64,000 nt of DNA, from positions 1 to 64,000 of the forward strand of contig NZ_CANLTQ010000001.1 in NCBI RefSeq assembly GCF_947494025.1, in the 5' to 3' direction. Shown one piece after another: positions 61,385-64,000 of the stretch; position 1 is the stretch's first letter, and each line of letters starts with the position of its first letter. Position numbers and translations under genes: made by a program. The stretch comes from an uncultured Jannaschia sp. GTDB lineage: Bacteria > Pseudomonadota > Alphaproteobacteria > Rhodobacterales > Rhodobacteraceae. The notes beneath the pieces are model-generated. The model saw nothing but the letters and a program-made list of their open reading frames with translations. It was not told the origin of the DNA and ran no database searches.

Positions 61385-61785
61385 GGCTCCGCCAGCGCGC
61401 GCACCGCGTCGAGCAGCTCGCGGTTCGAGAACGGCTTGGTCATGAACCGGTTCACGCCCAGCGCCTCGGCCCGGGCGCGATCCTTGGCCTGTCCCTTCGC
61501 GGTCAGCATCAGCACCGGCAGATCGGGGCGCGGGCTCGCGCGGATACCGGACAGGATGTCGAAACCGGACAACCCCGGCAACATCACGTCGAGAACGACG
61601 ACCGCCGGCGCGTGACGCGCCACGGCGTCGAGCGCGGTCGCCCCGTCGGAATGGGTCGAGACCCGCCAGCCGTCGCGCCGCAGGATGAAGCCCAGAGCGG
61701 TGGCGATGTTCGGCTCGTCCTCGATCAGCAGGACGCGACCCGGCGGTCGCGTGCCTGCCGGACCGGGTTCGGTCGCATGGGTCAT
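61381..61785 (-). CDS. Single-domain response regulator
   Basis: A 134-residue CheY-like receiver with an acidic pocket in LLIEDEPN, phosphorylation site D66 in VVLDVMLPG, T in LMLTAKGQ and K117 in MTKPFS. There is no output domain, so it must act through another protein, for example a phosphorelay or the regulator encoded just upstream. It is the likely target of the SSS-type kinase two genes on. Confidence 0.9.
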   Translation of the reverse strand: MTHATEPGPAGTRPPGRVLLIEDEPNIATALGFILRRDGWRVSTHSDGATALDAVARHAPAVVVLDVMLPGLSGFDILSGIRASPRPDLPVLMLTAKGQAKDRARAEALGVNRFMTKPFSNRELLDAVRALAEP

Positions 61786-61801
61786 GCCGGCCTCCCTCCG
61801 G

Positions 61802-63100
61802 TCACGTGTCGGTCGATGTGTTCATGGCGTCGCCCGTGTTGTCCAGCCTCGCGGTCAAGACGGAGGGCTCCCGCCGGGCGGGGCAATCCCCGCGCGGGCA
61901 GAGCCGGCATCCCGGCCCGACAGGAAGAGGACGGTCCGGCACCGCCGCGCCCGCGACCGGCGTGAGGAGCATCGTCGCGCGCGGGATCGGCGCCCGCCCG
62001 AACCCGGGGGGCGGGGCGAGCGCCGCCACGGCCTGCGCGCGCCAGACGACGCCGTCCGGCATCTCGACGGCGGTGTCGATCGTGTGGCCGGGGGCGGAGA
62101 ATGCCGCGTAGACCGGCCAGAGCGGGCAGCCCGATCCGTTCCGGGGCAACGGGAACCCGGCGACGACCTTGGACCGAAGCACGGCCCCGGCCGCGTCGCA
62201 GATCATCAGGCCGCGCCTCGGATCCCGCGCCCCCATTCGCCGCAGCACAAGCGCGACGTCCCCCTCTGCCGCGGGGAAGAGATCCGCGGGCGACGCCGCC
62301 GCGTCGACCATGCCGCGCGGCAGCCGCGCCGCATCGGCGGCATCCCCGGCAAGGATCCCCGCCGCCATCTCCCGCGCGACCGGATCGACGATGCCGGCGA
62401 CGAGATCGGGGATCGCACCGGCGCCGTCGTCCTCCAGGCGGTCGAAGCGATGTCCGCTGGCGTCGAGAAAGCGCGAAACGGTCTCCGCCGGCAGGTTCGT
62501 CTCCGCCTCCCCCGGCCGCGCGTCGAAGAGATCGCGCACCGTGGCCGCGCCCTTTGCCAACCGTCGGCTGTCCTCGTCGAGATTGGCGTAGAACCGGACC
62601 AGCCAGTTCGCGTCGATTTCCGGCGTTTGCGCGAGGATCGACGCGGTGGACCGGACGGCGGCCACCGCGGACATCAGCTCGTGCATCGCGTCGGCCACGG
62701 CGGGATCGTGGCTCAGACGATCCCCCAACGCGTCGATTCTGCGGACCTGCGCCGCATGCGCCTCCGCCTCCGCCACGAGAAGCCGCGCCCATCGGGGATG
62801 TTGCCGCGCGAGGTCGCCGGCCTGATCCCGCGCGGACGCCGGAAGCCCGCGCAGCGCGGCCACGTTCCGCAGCGCGGCGACGAGGTCCGCGTCCCCCTCC
62901 CCGGCCAGCGTTGCGCGGTCGGTGCGAAGCGCGGCAGCGAGCCGGGATAGCAGCGCCCCGCCGATGGCACGGCGGTCGTGCTCGATGAGGTTCAAGTAGC
63001 TCGGCGAGACACCTGCCGCTGCGGCAACTTCTCTCTGTTTCAGACCAAGGGCCATGCGCCGTTCCCGTATCCGCTGCCCGGTCGGCATATCCCGTGTCAC
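61802..63100 (-). CDS. ScfR-type XRE transcriptional regulator (short-chain fatty acyl family)
   Basis: A 432-residue regulator with an N-terminal XRE helix-turn-helix (RIRERRMALGLKQREVAAAAGVSPSYLNLIEHDRR), a long helical middle part, and a C-terminal ScfR domain (CPLWPVYAAFSAPGHTIDTAVEMPDG). It ends with a conserved Cys motif (GCRLCPRGDCPARREPS). Relatives sense CoA intermediates of acetate or propionate use. The IrrE-like zinc motif of some relatives is not seen. I pick GTG at 63100 because AGGGGG precedes it; ATG at 63088 is the alternative. Confidence 0.85.
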   Translation of the reverse strand: MTRDMPTGQRIRERRMALGLKQREVAAAAGVSPSYLNLIEHDRRAIGGALLSRLAAALRTDRATLAGEGDADLVAALRNVAALRGLPASARDQAGDLARQHPRWARLLVAEAEAHAAQVRRIDALGDRLSHDPAVADAMHELMSAVAAVRSTASILAQTPEIDANWLVRFYANLDEDSRRLAKGAATVRDLFDARPGEAETNLPAETVSRFLDASGHRFDRLEDDGAGAIPDLVAGIVDPVAREMAAGILAGDAADAARLPRGMVDAAASPADLFPAAEGDVALVLRRMGARDPRRGLMICDAAGAVLRSKVVAGFPLPRNGSGCPLWPVYAAFSAPGHTIDTAVEMPDGVVWRAQAVAALAPPPGFGRAPIPRATMLLTPVAGAAVPDRPLPVGPGCRLCPRGDCPARREPSVLTARLDNTGDAMNTSTDT

Positions 63101-63322
63101 GAAACCCCCTGATCTTCCTCGAATGCTGCAGCTGCGCGAGAATAAGTTTACAGATTTTCCCACCGCCCCGTCACGTTATTTACAAGAGAATGGAGCCATG
63201 CCGATAGGTTGTTGTCGGATCATGGCCCCTCGCCGAATACTGACGGCGATCCGTCGACACGACGGACCGGCCGGCGTCCATTGGGAGAGGGCGCGGGCCT
63301 CAAGAACAAAGGGAGGGTCCTC
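63101..63322. promoter_or_regulatory. Divergent promoter region, ScfR-type regulator and ABC binding protein
   Basis: A 222-base intergenic stretch with an AT-rich core near 63140-63185 (aagtttacagattttccc ... cacgttatttacaag). The two gtttac/atttac half-matches could be a regulator site. It must hold the promoters of both divergent genes. No exact known operator is recognised. Confidence 0.45.
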
Positions 63323-64000
63323 ATGACCAGATTGCACTTCACCCGGCGTGGCGTGATGAAGACCGGTGCCGCCACCGGCGCCGGTCTCGCGCTGCCGATC
63401 ATCTTCACCGGCGCCGCATGGGCGCAGGAGCAGGGCTTCACCAACGCGCCGACCGGCGACACGGTGACGCTCGGTTTCAACGTTCCCCAGACCGGCCCCT
63501 ACGCCGACGAGGGCGCCGACGAGCTGCGGGCCTTCGAGCTTGCCGTCGAGCACCTGAACGGCGAGGGCGACGGCGGCATGCTGCAGACCTTCTCCTCGAA
63601 GGCGCTCGACGGCGCCGGCATCATGGGCAAGCGGGTCGAGTTCGTCACCGGCGACACGCAGACCAAGTCCGACGCCGCCCGCGCCGCCGCGCAGTCGATG
63701 ATCCAGAAGGACGGCGCCGTGATGATCTCGGGCGGATCCTCGTCCGGCGTGGCCGTCGCGGTGCAGGGGCTCTGTCAGGATGCCGGCGTGATCTTCATGT
63801 CGGGGCTGACGCATTCCAACGACACGACCGGCAAGGACAAGAAGGCCAACGGCTTCCGCCATTTCTTCAACGCCTACATGTCCGCGGCCGCGATGGCCCC
63901 GGTGCTCGAAAGCCTCTACGGCACCGACCGCAGGGCGTACCACCTGACCGCGGACTACACCTGGGGCTGGACACAGCAGGAATCGATCGCGGCAGCGACC
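63323..64000 (+). CDS. Tat-exported ABC substrate-binding protein (Leu/Ile/Val-binding family), partial
   Basis: The first 226 codons of a periplasmic binding protein; the 3' end lies beyond the window. The Tat-type signal (FTRRGVMKTG, then a hydrophobic stretch to AWAQ) is followed by VTLGFNVPQTGPYADEGADELRAFELAVEHLNGEG, GKRVEFVTGDTQTKSDAARAAAQSMI and ISGGSSSGVAVAV, typical of the Peripla_BP_6 group. It resembles branched-chain amino acid, amide or urea-type receptors. A good GGGAGG ribosome site precedes the ATG. It probably belongs to an operon regulated by the divergent ScfR-type gene. Confidence 0.88.
   Translation, partial: MTRLHFTRRGVMKTGAATGAGLALPIIFTGAAWAQEQGFTNAPTGDTVTLGFNVPQTGPYADEGADELRAFELAVEHLNGEGDGGMLQTFSSKALDGAGIMGKRVEFVTGDTQTKSDAARAAAQSMIQKDGAVMISGGSSSGVAVAVQGLCQDAGVIFMSGLTHSNDTTGKDKKANGFRHFFNAYMSAAAMAPVLESLYGTDRRAYHLTADYTWGWTQQESIAAAT

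Overview
This is a high-GC window from a chromosome of the family Rhodobacteraceae (Alphaproteobacteria). The assignment rests on gene content: the CbiG-CobJ fusion and cob operon, the DUF1244, YrhK and RSP_7527-type small proteins, a VPLPA-CTERM protein, an RTX-Hint protein, and the paired core-2/I-branching-like glycosyltransferase and sulfotransferase. Most genes sit in tight operons with ATGA or GTGA stop/start overlaps. I found no complete rRNA or tRNA gene and no CRISPR array.

Layout. 1-660: right end of an IS5-like element, then a sequence resembling the 3' end of a tRNA-Ser (a possible attachment site). 658-3806: a translationally coupled four-gene operon on the minus strand (acyl-CoA dehydrogenase-like protein, PIG-L deacetylase, SAM methyltransferase, family 2 glycosyltransferase) whose product is unknown to me. 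4616-5803: a GDSL hydrolase followed by a decayed ribokinase. 5931-15205: housekeeping genes (SHMT-like enzyme, YrhK, pheS, TerC, a GDSL lipoprotein, GNAT, rplT, rpmI, pyk, DUF1244, two small secreted proteins, a D-amino-acid aminotransferase). 16277-22743: a cobalamin operon (cbiX, cobH, cobL, cobI, cbiG-cobJ fusion, cobM) preceded by a GC-rich leader that may be a B12 riboswitch. 22940-33826: mixed genes, including HIT, a divergent glycosyltransferase/sulfotransferase pair, a VPLPA-CTERM protein, a 2-hydroxyacid dehydrogenase, an inositol-phosphatase-like protein, an M3 peptidase and cytochrome b561. 34209-36332: lepA, with an AT-rich, broken P-loop ATPase relic overlapping its stop codon.

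36919-49387 is a reductive pyrimidine catabolism region. It holds both subunits of NAD-dependent dihydropyrimidine dehydrogenase, dihydropyrimidinase and a Zn-dependent amidohydrolase, followed by an ABC importer of the NitT/TauT/THI5 type that probably supplies a pyrimidine-like substrate. An Fpg/Nei-type DNA glycosylase and a frameshifted marC relic lie inside it. 49681-57183 holds an RTX-Hint protein, a beta-hydroxyacid dehydrogenase, a penicillin-acylase-family enzyme, a PIN protein coupled to an RlmI-like methyltransferase, and an HpcH/HpaI aldolase. 57238-64000 holds an orphan FliM-like protein, then a signalling module: a histidine kinase with a solute-symporter sensor, a two-helix membrane protein, a single-domain response regulator and a ScfR-type regulator. 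The regulator is divergent from a Tat-exported ABC binding protein that runs off the window.

Three clear pseudogenes (ribokinase, P-loop ATPase, marC) show ongoing gene decay. All functions are inferred from motifs and remembered family features; no database search was run.
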